The notes under the pieces were generated by a model. The model was not told the DNA's origin and ran no database searches. It saw nothing but the letters and a program-made list of their open reading frames with translations. Below, piece by piece: positions 1 to 11,265 of a stretch of DNA of 64,000 bases. The translations under genes and the position numbers were made by a program. The stretch's first letter is position 1. Every line of letters begins with the position of its first letter. The DNA is from Cliona cf. orientalis (taxonomy: Eukaryota; Porifera; Demospongiae; Clionaida; Clionaidae): positions 1,804,501 through 1,868,500 of the forward strand of contig OZ005698.1 of the NCBI GenBank assembly GCA_963930775.1. The letters run 5' to 3'.

Positions 1-178
1 CCCCTACAGAGTGCGGTGCTATTTCCAAGTCCTGAGAATCCCCTCTTGGACTTGTCCGATCCTCCTGAGATTCAGAACTTGACTCTGGCGTCTATTCACT
101 CTGAAGCTTTGTCCATGCCAATATCGTCGTATACTGCTGGAAAGGAAGGCACATCTGAAGCTAGAAGTGTAGATCCAG
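1..178 (+). CDS. BCAS3: BCAS3-like gene unit A, antepenultimate exon (5' end outside window)
   Basis: The translation reads through [14 protein letters not shown] and ends at SVDPG, with one leftover base before a GT donor at 179-180. The same sequence forms the end of the larger exons at 11730-12389, 18686-19344 and 27487-28229. There it follows a segment reading [11 protein letters not shown] and RRLWMGPQF, which I recognise from the conserved C-terminal domain of BCAS3. From the family, BCAS3 is a WD40-propeller protein that acts with PHAF1 at the phagophore and in cytoskeletal control of cell movement. The window starts inside this exon, so upstream parts of unit A, perhaps the full gene, lie to the left. 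Confidence 0.75.
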
Positions 179-216
179 GTAAAGCAGAAATGTTGTTATC
201 AGGGGCGGAGAAATAG

Positions 217-800
217 GGGGGGGGCGGGCAGGGGGGGCTTCAGCCCCCCCCCACTTTAGAAACAAGGGGGGCTGAGCCCCCCCATTTTATCACATACCCA
301 TACTATAAAATTACAGCAACATAGTTCTGGGTGTTTGCAAAAGATTGCTCGAGTAAAAATAACTACTAAATCAGTCCAAAAACTGCTGCCAGAATGCATC
401 AGAAACGCTCTCAGAGAGTCGAAATTTCCAAAATTTTCTGGGGGAGCATGCCCCCAGACCCCCCTAGGTGTGCTGTGGGCATATGCCCACAGCCTAACTG
501 CATGTTGTCATAGTACACAGTCAAAGGTCTGAGCCCCCTCACTTTTGCTACCTGTTCTCCGCCCTTGGTTATAGCAACAAATTTTAAGGGGGGAGGCAAA
601 TACAAATTCAAGGGGGGCAGCCCCCATGTAACATATATAGGGAAGGCCAATTTCCAGGGGGGGGGGGGGGCAAAAGCACCCCCTGGCCCTCTCCACCCCC
701 AAATAAACCCTGAGTTATACATGTAGCTGCAAGACATTAATTGGGGTGCGTGAGATGCATGGTAGACTGCACTCCAGTTAGGATCCTGCATCTAGTTTGT
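217..800. repeat. G/C-run dispersed repeat in BCAS3 unit A intron
   Basis: The segment starts with long G runs followed by complementary C runs, then a self-complementary block near 440-500 (CATGCCCCCAGACC and its flanks) and further G runs near 590-670. Related G/C-run sequence occurs at 27120-27390, 28260-28400, 53690-53770 and 58460-58540. It looks like a dispersed non-autonomous element family. I see no coding potential; the open frames overlapping it are low-complexity products. Confidence 0.5.
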
Positions 801-2410
801 TGGCCCATGATCTCTTCCTATCATTGGCCTACCCTATACCCCTCTTGTATCTGATAATTTGCCTTCCTTGCTAGGCAATGGACAAGGAATACAAAATTAA
901 TACAGGTACATAATTGTACAAGAACTTAAAAACTGGGGAGTCTAGGGGAATCACTCCAATTACATTATCTACCACTAAAGAGGACATGAGTTATCTGAGT
1001 GAGTGAATAGTGCCTGCTCAGCAGACCTTTGACTGTAAAACACTAGAGCTCTCTCGAACACAAAACCCTTGGCGGCGCGTTGCATGGCATTAGCTACATG
1101 CTTCAACAGTTGCATGCAGAAAAGGGGGTAGCTAAAGGGCTGTAGGCTGCCGGGGCGAGAGGATTGGGGATGAGGCTAATGCACAAAAGTGTTAGTCAAG
1201 GTCCAATGGCTCACAGGAGTAACAACCCTGGTATGTTGTATCGAACTCCACACTGACATTTGGCACACTGAGACTGGACAATATTGCATGTCCAATAGTA
1301 TCGCAATTCACTCGGGTTCAAGCACTGTAATGCCATGCATGTATACAAGCCAGAGAGTCAAAAAGTACCACAAGAATACACATGGCAATTAGCAGCTAAG
1401 CCTTAGAGTTGAAAAGAAGCCACAGTCATCCCACGATCGTCAAAAGGTCACCAGTGGACTGAGGGGTGGGATTGATGCAACCGCGCATGCACTGAGGGTT
1501 AATAGACATACATACCGTATATTGCACATAACACGTTAAGTCGTACTAATCGCTAGCTCGGGCAAAGTCAAGAAGCTTAGAATCGGCAAGTGACGCCAAA
1601 ACTGGCAGAACAAAGCGTTTTCGGAGAAATCCACACAAATCATGCGTTTGGAACTCCATAAGGAACCTTACTACACCGCAAATTGGACTCGCAAACGAGG
1701 TATGTAACAGCTAGCGTGATAACAGACAGACAGACACACAGACCCTCGCACAGACCAACTACCGTAACCCTCGCACATGCGCCAAGGGTTAACCAGCTCC
1801 AGGGGACTGCCCAGGGAGTTTTCCTTTTAGATCCAGGCTCTATTTTACATGCTGTGACTGCTGTCCAGTGCTGCAAAGTACAGTTATCACAACTGTCAGG
1901 AATATTTCTTAAAAACATGATGTATGTACATGTATGCCATATGATATATGATAGCATCCCCAGTTACTGCCCATGGAATTACTACTGTTCTCTGTCCACT
2001 CTCAGTGTGTGTGTGTGAGACCACTACAGTATAAGGCTATATGTATGAACTGGAGGACATATGATCAGATAGCGCCTCCTGCTATAGCGCTAGCTATATA
2101 CATGTAGACTACAAATTAATAGGTATGTGTAGGAGAACATGAGAATGAGGAATCACTCCAATTACATTATAGCTACCACTATAGGGAGGATATGAGTGAG
2201 TGAACTGTGCCTGCTCAGCAGAGCATACCTTTGGCTGTAAACAAGGGGACTACCCAGGGAGTTTTCCTTTCAGGGGCCCTGTTTTTGCATATGCATGCAG
2301 TTCAGTGTTGCAAAATTGCAAATTTGTGCAAAGAAGTTGCTATAGCTTTTCCTGCTAGCAAGGTAGCTGAGGTGCACTACACTTTCAAGTTGCTGAATTA
2401 TTAATGCAAA
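801..2410. other. Intron of BCAS3 unit A; upstream region of nested CARD-like gene
   Basis: No gene is recognised here. A block of about 90 bases containing GGGACTGCCCAGGGAG and TGCTGCAAAG occurs twice, near 1797-1890 and 2245-2340. It is also found just before each CARD-like exon in the other units (near 13370, 20270, 28730 and 30300). Its conservation at a fixed distance from the start codon suggests a promoter or 5' UTR of the nested gene. That is inference. Confidence 0.4.
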
Positions 2411-2682
2411 ATGACTAAAATCACTAAAGAGTATCAAACTCTAATTCGTTGTACTGCGGATCTCCAACTAGGCGTGAAGATGGACCTAATCTCTCTTGGA
2501 GCTGAACTGGTGTCTGCAGAACTGATAACTCCAGAGCAATATCATGAGACTAGAAATCTTCACGTATCACGTGAAATGCGTGCTGCTAACCTAGTTGAAT
2601 TTGTCCAACTCAAAGTGCGACAGGACCCAGAGTGTTTCCATGTCTTTGTCGATATCCTGAAGAATACCATTATCAGTAACAA
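2411..2682 (+). CDS. Nested CARD-like gene, copy A, exon 1
   Basis: An ATG starts a 90-residue death-fold-like segment. It shows ELITPEQYHET, a following helix, then RAANLVEFVQLKV and DPECFHVFVDILKN. This spacing of a loop after helix 3, an RAxxLV helix and a final FxxFxxxL helix is typical of CARD domains, which assemble innate-immune and cell-death complexes. The family call rests on pattern only. The exon stops after AAC AA with GT at 2683 and joins in phase to the exon at 3180 (AA+A gives Lys). It lies inside a BCAS3 intron on the same strand. The donor here (GTAGCT) is weaker than GTATGT in copies B, C and D, so splicing of this copy is less sure. Confidence 0.6.
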
Positions 2683-3179
2683 GTAGCTATGTGCATATAG
2701 AAGTATCCAGATGCTGTGCATGTTGTTGCATGGTGATAATGGCAGCTATATATTATACAAGTGTATGTATTAGAGCTATCATGGCTTTTTTCCTCCCAAT
2801 ATCCTTGTCCCTAGGCGCAGGGCTCTACATGATATGCATAGATTGTGAATTACTACAGAATCTACCTCCAAATTCATACAGTGTTTAGCATGATAATAAG
2901 ATTTATAGTCACAGGGCAAAATCTTCATAGATAATTGAGTGACTTTTCCAGCTTGAAATGAATCATAGCTGTTAAAGGGTAGTATCTTCTTTACAATAAT
3001 TAAATTTTTATAGTTTTATGGAAATCAATATTCAGAGTTTCCAACCATACATAGCACATAGTGGAAATTAATGAAGTTTCATGGATTTCCTGATCCTAGA
3101 AATGTTGAATGTCAAATTTAAGATATTTATTTCTCACTAGCCACGTACAAAAGAATGACTATATGTGTGTATGTAATAG

Positions 3180-3354
3180 ATGTCTTGTGGACAAGCTAGT
3201 ACAGACCTACAGTGTGGTGCAGAGGTTATCTGCTAACAACCTCAAGGTGCCTGCTTCAGATGATCTGAAAGGCAGTTGGCAAAGGCAGGCAGCTGATCCA
3301 GCTCAGATGAGTCTGGATACTGACTTTGTTTTTTTTTTTGCCTTTTATAAGTAA
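3180..3354 (+). CDS. Nested CARD-like gene, copy A, exon 2
   Basis: The acceptor TAATAG precedes ATGTCTTGTGGA. Read in the phase set by exon 1 it gives CLVDKLVQTYSVV, then SANNLKVPAS and DPAQMSLDTDF. The frame then enters a T-run that encodes a short Phe-rich tail and stops at 3352-3354. The tail differs between copies because the T-run length differs, so the C terminus is unstable. No known domain is recognised in this exon; it is predicted to follow directly after the CARD-like fold. Confidence 0.5.
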
Positions 3355-3378
3355 TTTTATCTAGGGAAATTTTCGTTC

Positions 3379-4405
3379 GGAACTAGGGGAAACGGAAAAC
3401 TGAAGCGGAAATTGGAAACGGAAAAGCTGAAATTGGGAAATGGTCGTCAACATTCGTTGCGCTAATGACACCTTTTGCGCATGCGCGATCTGCTTGGGGC
3501 TAAGAAATGGCATTGCCAGCGTCTTTCAGCTTAGCCTGACAGCTGGATACAAGATTCCTGGCTCGATCTATGCTTGAGGATTAGGTTATACTAATAGTGA
3601 CGAGAGGTAGAGGTCTAGTTCACTGTTGGCTGCTAGCATGCACAGCGCACCACCTCCTATGGATGAATAGTTAATACCACAAAGACTCCCGTATCGCACC
3701 CAGACTCTGGGCGAGAGTATACGATGCTGAATGCTAGACCAGGCAGTAAAATTTTGAAGTTGGTGAAGGAAGTCCAGAGTGACAAACTAAATATCAGTAC
3801 TCAGTGGCTTAGAGGTGATTATGGCCCTTGTTCAAGGTCAAGTGGCTCAAAATCTATTACCGTGCTAAGCAGCAAAAGTCTATCAAGTAAAGAATCACAC
3901 TAGCCAATAGCTACTAGTCTAACTACTTCAGACTTGGTACAGTAACTGTTGATGAGCCCGAGGGCTCACAAAGTAGCTGTACAGTCTGTACTCTAGAATC
4001 ACAAATGGACATCAGTGGAGTACTTACTGAATCAGCGATCCTGATATCAGTATAGGAGTTCAGTATATAGTAACATAGCCTTGTCGCCAGGTCCCTAGGG
4101 ACGAGGCTAGTAGTAACATTAACTAAACTTTTGCTACAATTACATGGTACTATTATCATGGCCCTCAGACAACAATGATCACCGATAATACATTAATTTT
4201 ATTAAATTAATGTCACTTGGATGTTTTACAAGGTCTTCACACTAGGTACAGGGAACGAATAATACATCAATCTTCATTAAATTTCCTATGCATGGCCAGA
4301 TATCAGCTCAATGTATGCTCAATACCGTTTATACTTCTGACGACCACCACCAAATTTCAGCTTTTCTTTCCGCTTCAGTTTTTCGTTTCCGTTTTCGTAG
4401 TCGCA
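3379..4405. mobile_element. Inverted-repeat element between two copies of CARD exon 2
   Basis: The ends are imperfect inverted repeats of about 60 bp rich in GGAAAC and GCTGAAATT: 3379-3450 on the left, complementary to about 4335-4400 on the right. No transposase is seen inside. It separates two copies of the exon-2 region (2918-3360 and 4405-4800), so the insertion is tied to a local duplication. Target-site duplication is not clear. Confidence 0.5.
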
Positions 4406-4629
4406 GGGTAAAGTCTTCATAGATAAAATTAATGACTTTTCCGGCTTGAAATGAGTATGTAGTATCTTCTGTAGAATAATTGCCCAAATCAGTATTCAGA
4501 GTTTCCAGCAATACACAGCACATTTTCATGGATTTCCTGACCCTACAAATGTTGAATGTCAAATTTTTGAGATATTTGTCTTTCACTAGCCACATGCAAA
4601 ACAATAACTTGTATGATTGTATGTAATAG

Positions 4630-4993
4630 ATGTCTTGTGGAGAAGCTAGTACAGACCTACAGTGTGGTGGAGGGGTTATCTGCCAACAACCTCAAGGTGC
4701 CTGCTTCCCATATCCTCAATGGTGGTTGGCAAAGGCAGGAGGCTGATCCAGCTCAGATGAGTCTGGATACTGACTTGTTTTTTTTTTTGCCTTTTATAAG
4801 GAGTTTTATGCATAGCGTCAATACCAACTCATGCCAAACAATAATTAGTTTTGTAAACAGTGGTTGCTATGAATCCATAGAACGCTTAGTAGTTGCTAGG
4901 GGAAAGGAATGTAATCTACTGGCAGACTATATAGCCACGTGCATGTGTGCAGTGTGGACTCTAGTCAGTGTATGTCGAAATATGTGTAGCTGA
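4630..4993 (+). pseudogene. Duplicated CARD-gene exon 2 (second copy in unit A)
   Basis: It has the same acceptor context and translation as the exon at 3180 (CLVEKLVQTYSVVEGL, then PASHILNGGWQRQ). It lacks a neighbouring CARD exon of its own. After the T-run a different frame stays open to 4993, giving an unrelated tail, probably by chance. It could serve as an alternative terminal exon for copy A or be a non-functional duplicate. Confidence 0.45.
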
Positions 4994-5655
4994 AGTTTGT
5001 GATTTGCAGCTATGCAGAATGGACGGTGACACTGACAGTATAAGGTCTTCCACCCCTCAACAACATTACAATATCAAGAGGGTATTAACTTCATGACGGC
5101 CCTCCTCCACACTCTTTATTGATATCCCCTAGAACCTCAGATCTAATCTGAGTAGTTTGGCGAAAGTGCTTGGGGGAAGCACGGTAATGCCCCACCCTCT
5201 TGCGGGGGTTGGGACATTACCTTTTCTGGTGGCATGCTAATTAATCCCACCATTTGGCCTTCCCCCAGGAGCACTGATCACGTTGGTATTGAACCAATGG
5301 AGACTCGATTTAAAGTTTGTGAACGGGTGGGTGAGTCAATGTTGCTGATGACGTGCCCGGCCTGTCACTGACAAGCGGTGGTGGCGCTGGTCCCCTGGTC
5401 TGCTCCATTGCTGCTTCATTTCGCTCTTCTTTAATTTCTGACTGTTATCTTGCACAGCACTGTCTTATAGGGGGTCGATCTTATGCGGGCCAGCGCCCCC
5501 GCCTTTTGTACTGCGCATGCTCAATGCATGCTGCTACCTGATGATGTAACCACGCATGCTGCGCATGCCCATTCCTAGGCCTCCGAAGTTAACCTCACTT
5601 AAACGCAACATTAATTTTAGCTAAACATCATTGATAGTGGTACCAGTTTAGCTTA
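4994..5655. other. Unit A-specific insert, no gene seen
   Basis: Comparison with units B and D shows that about 5083-5628 is extra sequence in unit A. It contains a local inverted pair (GCTTGGGGGAAGC near 5169 and GCCTTCCCCCAGGAGC near 5260). No coding region is recognised. Confidence 0.4.
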
Positions 5656-6480
5656 GCATAAGCCGCCATATATCGGCATGTACGTAATACCGGCACCGCC
5701 AGTGCCAATCTAGTTTACGACGTATTTTACGGGATTATACGGACATTGCTGAAGCGTTTACGGACCTGAAACTTTCAATGGCCATTGCACATCAAGGAAA
5801 GTAAACAGGAAGAAAAGGATGATATTACTGGCAAGAAGGCGTGGCGAAGAACCTCTATACCAAGTTCGATCAAAATCAGATGAAGTATCTGGCGTCTACA
5901 GGGAGAAACAGCTCATGGCGGCTTTACCGTGGCCTAGCAAGAGCTAGAAAGATTATTATTCCGTCATAGTTGCTCTTAAGGTGAAGGCTGATGCCTAGAA
6001 CACATCCAAGTCCTTCATGAATTTATTGTACCGTTGAAACGGCTCTAGTATCGATTTTACGTGTAGTATCAACACATTCACGGCTGCCGTTCGAAGACGA
6101 TGCAAGCGAACGATATGAGAAGAGAGATATAGTGAGAGGACATCCTGAAGTATCTGGGGATATTTTTTCTATAATTTTCTGGAAAGTAAGGCAGCAGTAA
6201 AAGGCTCAAGAAGGCCCAGGTGCCGATAAATGGCGCATTCGCCATTATGGAAAAAGATAGGTGTGCCGATAATACGTACCGGTTGCCGATAAATGGTATT
6301 GTGATGTCTGCGCATTAGCGCTTATAGCTCATTGATTACTAGGGCCTACCTCTCTGGATTCTAGCTAATGAAAGCCTACGTCAAGGGCTTTCTTTCAGTG
6401 CAAAAACCAAGTTCATACGTCATTCCTGGCGGGAGTTACAAATCGGGAAAATTTGCATGCCGATAAATGGCGGCTTACGC
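5656..6480. mobile_element. 825-bp TA-flanked MITE in unit A
   Basis: The left end reads GCATAAGCCGCC and the right end is complementary to GCGTAAGCCGCC. TA flanks both ends (5654-5655 and 6481-6482). Unit D has the uninterrupted site (AGCTTATACAGCTTTC near 31643), which supports insertion with TA duplication. Short CGATAAATGG motifs recur inside. No open reading frame of note is seen. The TA duplication fits a Tc1/mariner-like or similar mobiliser. Confidence 0.75.
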
Positions 6481-6678
6481 TACAGCTTTCACTGACCTTT
6501 GCTGTGGTTTGTGGTTGCTTCTCTAGTATCTAGTCCAGGACCAGTATGTACCATACCAGTTACTGGAAACATACACATGCATGTACTTAAAATCTGCTGA
6601 ATCTAGCAAGCTGCAGTTGATAAGTGTGTGTACTGGTATATGACTTGCAAAGCACCACCCTATCTATATTATGTCCAG

Positions 6679-6759
6679 GAGTGGCCAACCGTGAGATGGC
6701 AATGTTTGATGAGCATGAACCTCCTGCCAGGAGATATTCAGCAACCATGCACAAAGGAG
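6679..6759 (+). CDS. BCAS3: BCAS3-like unit A, 81-nt penultimate exon
   Basis: This is an 81-base phase 1-1 exon between CCAG and a GTTAAC donor. It translates as GVANREMAMFDEHEPPARRY followed by SATMHKG when joined to the leftover G of the exon ending at 178. It also joins in frame to the last exon at 6967. The corresponding sequence is damaged in unit B (near 15236-15309, acceptor lost), interrupted in unit D (near 31972-32090) and missing in unit C. Because it is symmetric, its loss does not shift the frame. Confidence 0.6.
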
Positions 6760-6966
6760 GTTAACCCACAGAATGTGCGATGTTAACAAGGATGTGTTCC
6801 ATAACCACCCTATATCACTGGCTTCTGATGATTGGCAAGAGTTTACTTTTAGTTCAATCGTATTCTTTCATTACTAGCTACCCAGTATCGAGGGACATAG
6901 ACCCCAAAGCCCTTGCCAATAATATTATTCGCAAAAACCACTTCCTTGTTTTCTTTACATGTGCAG

Positions 6967-7151
6967 GAGTTGTTGAGGTGTATGGATCATGGAAGAAGGT
7001 AGCCCCTCGACTGGAGAGCTCAGTGTTTGAGTCAGAGGTGGAGAAACAGCTGGAGGAGGCCATGACTGACCACGACTCGCACACCATCACCGTGGTAACC
7101 AGCGGAGGAAATTCAACAAAGACTGGCTTCTACCCTCTCGATGAGGATTGA
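6967..7151 (+). CDS. BCAS3: BCAS3-like unit A, last exon
   Basis: After GTGCAG the exon reads GVVEVYGSWKKVAPRLE, then EKQLEEAMTDHDSHTITVV, and ends FYPLDED-stop at 7149-7151. BCAS3 proteins have a similar EVCGSW segment followed by an acidic helical stretch shortly before the C terminus. The exon recurs at 15521, 24417 and 32275. Phases match the preceding exons, so unit A has an intact 3' gene end. Confidence 0.75.
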
Positions 7152-7566
7152 CACACGTCATTTATTAGTTATTCATCTATAATTATTTTAAGCATTGCTT
7201 AGATCTGGCAGTCATTATCATAAAGATTAATAATTGTTATCACCTTGTAACTGATTGTTCAATGTTTATTATTGCAGTATTCAACCATGTATTTGATTTT
7301 CATGCAACAATCCATTGCTTGCTAGCGAGCTAGCTAAAGAGTTGTGCATGTGCAATCAAGGCAAGTTCTGTTCTAATTATTGGTTACGAAAATAATATTG
7401 AATTTCTCGAAGTTGTGCACAAAGCAACCAGATCTGGAGGTAAGTGAAGAGGATTGCTCGATATTAAATTAAAAACCTAGCTAACGACCATACAAAGTGA
7501 TAATGAACGAGAACTCGTAATGAAATACTTAATATCTATATCTCCCCAGCTTTCCTCTCATGATGA
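7152..7566. other. Junction between BCAS3 units A and B
   Basis: The segment runs from the stop codon of unit A to the first copied exon of unit B, and includes CAACCAGATCTGGAGGTAAG near 7428. It repeats at 15706-16090, partly at 24602-24790, and at 32456-33340. The last of these is interrupted by two MITEs. It marks the breakpoint of the tandem duplication. No WD40-coding exon is seen here. Confidence 0.5.
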
Positions 7567-9990
7567 ATGGAATTTCTTGACTGGCTGACAGGTTCAGACA
7601 GCACAGAGACTTACTCCTCTGCTAAGCCTCCTGACTTCTTTGGGGTGCAGGACCCTAACCCTCCTCCAAAACTCGAACCTCAGGCTCCCCACTCCCCTGT
7701 CCGTACCACCAGCGTGGGACTATCAAGGGGGAACCGTGAAATTTCCTCCCTGACCCCTCTAGAGTCTCGTATGAAAGACCTCATACTCAACGTATACAGC
7801 AATAAGTGGATTGGTGAAGAGAAATTTGATACTTGTGAGACAACTGATCACAGCTTTATACCAGCACTCGACGAGCAACATAAACGCTTACACATTCTTC
7901 CTTCAACAGAGAGCCAGGAAGCCTGGAAGCTAAATCTTCACAGTGGAAAACAAGAAGATTTGAGTGTAGAACTAGCAAGCGACGAAGAGGAAGAGTCACA
8001 AACACTTGGTATTGGTACACTTTTTTCAGCTTTTCCATCGAGTCTAGCGAGGGTTAGTCCAGTCGGTAGAGAGTCTAAGTCAAAACTGGATTCGAGTGTT
8101 CCTGCTCACATCAGACGGCCAGAGCTACCCAGTCGAGCAACTGGAGGTGTGCCAAAGCTGCCTATGGAATTGGAACTGGACCTAGGTGGGGTGGAACGGG
8201 AATTGATTTCCAGGTCGACTCCTGAAGGAAGTTCTGATCCCGATACTGACCTTGCTCAAGTCGTAACTGATTCATCATCTAATTTGCTGACGAAGCAACA
8301 GCTGCCCACTTTACATCAGAAAGCAGCCACAACTCCTTTCAAAGACCAATTCCCTTCCAAGATGTCAGACACACACAGCATTGCTTCATCTGGGTCCTTT
8401 ATCGACGACCAGATGACCTCTGTACCCTTCTTCTCTGCGGACGATCGCAATATAAATTTTAACCCTACCGACTCTGAAGTGCCCCAAGTGGTCCCCTCCC
8501 TACACCGGGATGATGTACCTTATGCAAGCTTCTACACTTCGGCAAGAGATGCTGGTACACCAAACGTACCTTCTGCCCTTCGCCCCAGTAGCAGTGCCGC
8601 TCCCTATGGACCGAGTGTCGGTGTAGATGATCCAAATTTTGACTTTAGCATGCTGTATAGCTTCACCGATTCGTCATACAACAAATCGAGGATGACTAGC
8701 GATTCTGGTAAGCCACCTAGATCCAAAGTGGTAGCAGATAGCTTTGGAGTGTCAATGAACGCATATCAGTCGTCTCGTTCCAAGATAAATAGACCTGCAG
8801 AGCCAGTTCACGTACATCATCATGTACCCACGAAAAAGGCAGCGTCGGTCGGAGATGAATATGAGAAAGCACTTCAGTTTCACAAGCCAAGGTTTGTGTC
8901 GGAATCTGATGAATATCCAACAGACGAAACAAAGGAAACTAGCATAAACAGTGGGGATGTCGATAGCAGTGGTGGAGGGGAGAGAGAACGAGAGGGAGAG
9001 GGAGAGAGAGCAGAAGAAGAGGAAGAGAGGAATAGCATGACTCCTGTCTGATGCCAACAGCGATGAGGATAATATTTCGAAAGAGGCCACACCTGTACCA
9101 GAGCTGGCCTCCACACTGAACCAAGAGCTGGCCCCTGTTGCTGATAGTGAATGGACTGATTACTCCCACTCTGGAATGACTAGCGACCAAGTACACACAG
9201 AAAGCTTTCAAAGTGGGCCAGACAAAATTGCTGAATCTCCACAACTGCAGCCACAACTAACTTCACCTGACAATGCCGATTCATTGGAATTCGACCACAG
9301 TGATAGAGGGGATGTCCCTGCTCATTATTGTGAAAACCTACCCACTGGGAAAGAAACAGAAGAACCTCAGCCTTCTAAGAATTCTATCCAACATGGAGAA
9401 AAGGAGGAAGAAAGTGTCCAACCATTGAGCTTGGATGCTCCAACCTATAGAGTTTCGAGATTGGACTCCGATATTGAAACACACTCTGTAGTATCAGTTC
9501 AAGAGTTGACGGAAATGCTCTCGAGTGAACATAGCATGCCCCCTCAAAGCCTCAGTGATCAGCCTCCGCTCTCTAGCGTTTCTGGAAAGATACCGTTTTC
9601 TTTACCTCTCATCCATCCTCACACTGCCACACAGGAAGGCTCCGCCCAGACCACACCCACCAGTACATCCCTACCATCCCACCCCACACCACAACAGACT
9701 CCCAGTGTAGCAGCCAAACCGTGGACTCCTACATCGTTGAAACACACCCCACCTCCTCTCCCTTCCCTTCAAGTCGCCTCGAAACTACCCCAACATCTCC
9801 AGCTCTCTCCCAAGTTGCCCCCAAAGGGTGCCTCTCCTTTGCCCACAGAGCACACTAGGGAGAGCTCTTCCCACTCTGAAATTTCCGAAGGCTCCTCTTT
9901 ATTGATGCAGTGGAGTAAAAATCTTACGAACTGCTGGATAAAAGCAGAATGTCTGTGTCTCTGGAAGAAAGGCGATCAAGTGGTGATCAG
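7567..9990 (+). pseudogene. BCAS3: BCAS3-like unit B, long disordered exon with a frameshift
   Basis: An open frame from the ATG at 7567 encodes 494 residues of Ser/Pro/Asp-rich, mostly disordered sequence (SSLTPLESRMKDLIL, then ASDEEEESQTLG and FIDDQMTSVPFFSADD). It stops at 9049-9051 just after a GA-rich tract. The sense text resumes in another frame from 9041 (LLSDANSDEDN) and stays open to about 9990 with Pro/Ser/Thr-rich sequence, so a one-base indel at about 9041-9048 is likely. A TGA lies directly before the ATG. An acceptor CTGACAG inside the first codons may instead begin the exon. The GATCAG|GTAATT donor at 9990 is not in phase with the next exon, so this unit may not splice properly. 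Units C and D lack about 1.65 kb of it (about 8490-10143). Confidence 0.55.
8982..9030 (+). repeat. GA-rich microsatellite within coding frame
   Basis: An impure GAGAGA/GAAGAG tract encodes Glu/Arg-rich sequence immediately before the frame break of the unit B exon. Slippage near such tracts is common. Confidence 0.7.
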
Positions 9991-10257
9991 GTAATTATTC
10001 ATTATATAAACCATGCACATCTATGTACATGCAATTGTTTGATGCACGTATATACACGTAGTTATTATCTAAAAATTGTTGAAGAGCTAAAAATTTGTGT
10101 ACTTTATTTAAGTGCTCAACATGAAAGTGATATCCCTACAGTGTACATGTATGTATATGTACATGCATGTACTTTTACCTCAAAGCTAAACTTACACACC
10201 CATATGCGCATTGTTTTAATTTCTGTTGTCCGATTATTCCTCTGTCTTCCTGTATAG

Positions 10258-10420
10258 ATTCGCCTGAAAAGACTGCTAGCTACTCCCTCTATGTGGTTGG
10301 CAGTAATGGAGTGCTGACAGAGCATGTTCTTCAGCCTCAGAAGCTTTCCTCTGCTGCTGATGGAGAGGACGCCCCCATAGAGCTAACCAGGTTCCCTAAG
10401 ACAGCGTGGAGGCTGATGGG
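10258..10420 (+). CDS. BCAS3: BCAS3-like unit B, exon SPEKTASYSLYV
   Basis: The exon follows TGTATAG and ends ATGGG before GTACGTCAG. It reads SPEKTASYSLYVVGSNGVLT, then EHVLQPQ and ELTRFPKTAWRLMG. This matches the part of BCAS3 just after the propeller, where a VxxxxGHLxEYxLxP strand pattern is seen. Identical 163-base exons occur at 17871 and 25662. The donor joins in phase to the next exon (GG+G). Confidence 0.7.
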
Positions 10421-10510
10421 GTACGTCAGTACACACACACACACACACATACATACACACTGATCACATCGAGCTACGTAACCAGATTCCTGATATGTTA
10501 GGCAACGTGG

Positions 10511-10584
10511 GCCGAGGTAGCTCAGTCTGGGAGAGCGTTAGACTGAAGATCTAAAGGTCCCTGGTTCGATCCCGGGTCTCGGCA
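10511..10584 (+). tRNA. tRNA-Phe (GAA) in BCAS3 unit B intron
   Basis: The sequence starts GCCGAGGTAGCTCAG, has the anticodon arm AGACTGAAGATCT (GAA), and a T arm with GGTTCGATCCC. The acceptor stem GCCGAGG pairs with TCTCGGC and A73 is encoded. This is the classic eukaryotic tRNA-Phe sequence, and both internal pol III boxes look intact. No intron is present. It lies in the intron after the exon ending at 10420, on the same strand. Confidence 0.95.
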
Positions 10585-10645
10585 TCACTTTCTTCTGTTT
10601 TTTGGCATCATAATAATAATAATACTATTTTTGTAGAGCTACATA

Positions 10646-11100
10646 CCGTATGGCGGGTAATTTTCATGGGGTGCTAATTTTCGTTATTTTCGTGGCTGAC
10701 TTGGCAGTCACGAAGTTTTCCCACCCACGAAAATTAATGCCTACAGTGTTATTATGGTACAATGTGAGTCTATGATGATGGGCATGGCCACAAATATCGT
10801 GGCAGTGCAGCCAATACTTTCCAGTATAGCAAGCAATAGTAACCACTGTCATCCAGCTGATAACATCTTTGACACTGATAATTTCTTCTATCTCATGCTA
10901 TTTGTCCAAGTCTCTGTAGGTATGGCTTAGTGACAAAGAAGATCGCGAGCGCTTGTATCGATTACATTATCGTTAGTGCAGCAGTGCCACGCCCCTGGAC
11001 TGGTTGCTGTCACAAAATTTAAAACCACGAAAATTAATTTTGAGGGCCTTTTTGGACTTTCCACGAAAATTAGTCCCCACGAAAATTACCCGCCATACGG
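10646..11100. mobile_element. 455-bp TA-flanked MITE in unit B intron
   Basis: The ends CCGTATGGCGGGTAATTTTC and its complement are flanked by TA (10644-10645, 11101-11102). Several ACGAAAATTA motifs lie inside. The equivalent introns at 18200-18400 and 25983-26190 lack it, so it inserted after duplication of the units. Confidence 0.8.
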
Positions 11101-11265
11101 TATGACATTGTATGATATGCACATACAGCTACATATGACATGTGTCTTCCCCATCTGACTGGCAAATAATTATTAATTTTGAACTAACAATCAATTTGCT
11201 GCTATAGATCAAATTGATACACGTGTATGTGCATTTAACTCTTAGTGACGTAATAATATCTACAG

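Noticed and set aside
411..791. A Pro/Gly-rich minus-strand protein of 126 codons
   Set aside because: It falls on G/C-run repeat sequence that recurs elsewhere and is not conserved as a frame.
6780..6966. An ATG-initiated start of the last BCAS3 exon frame at 6780
   Set aside because: The segment before 6967 is intronic; a clean GTGCAG acceptor and phase agreement place the exon start at 6967.
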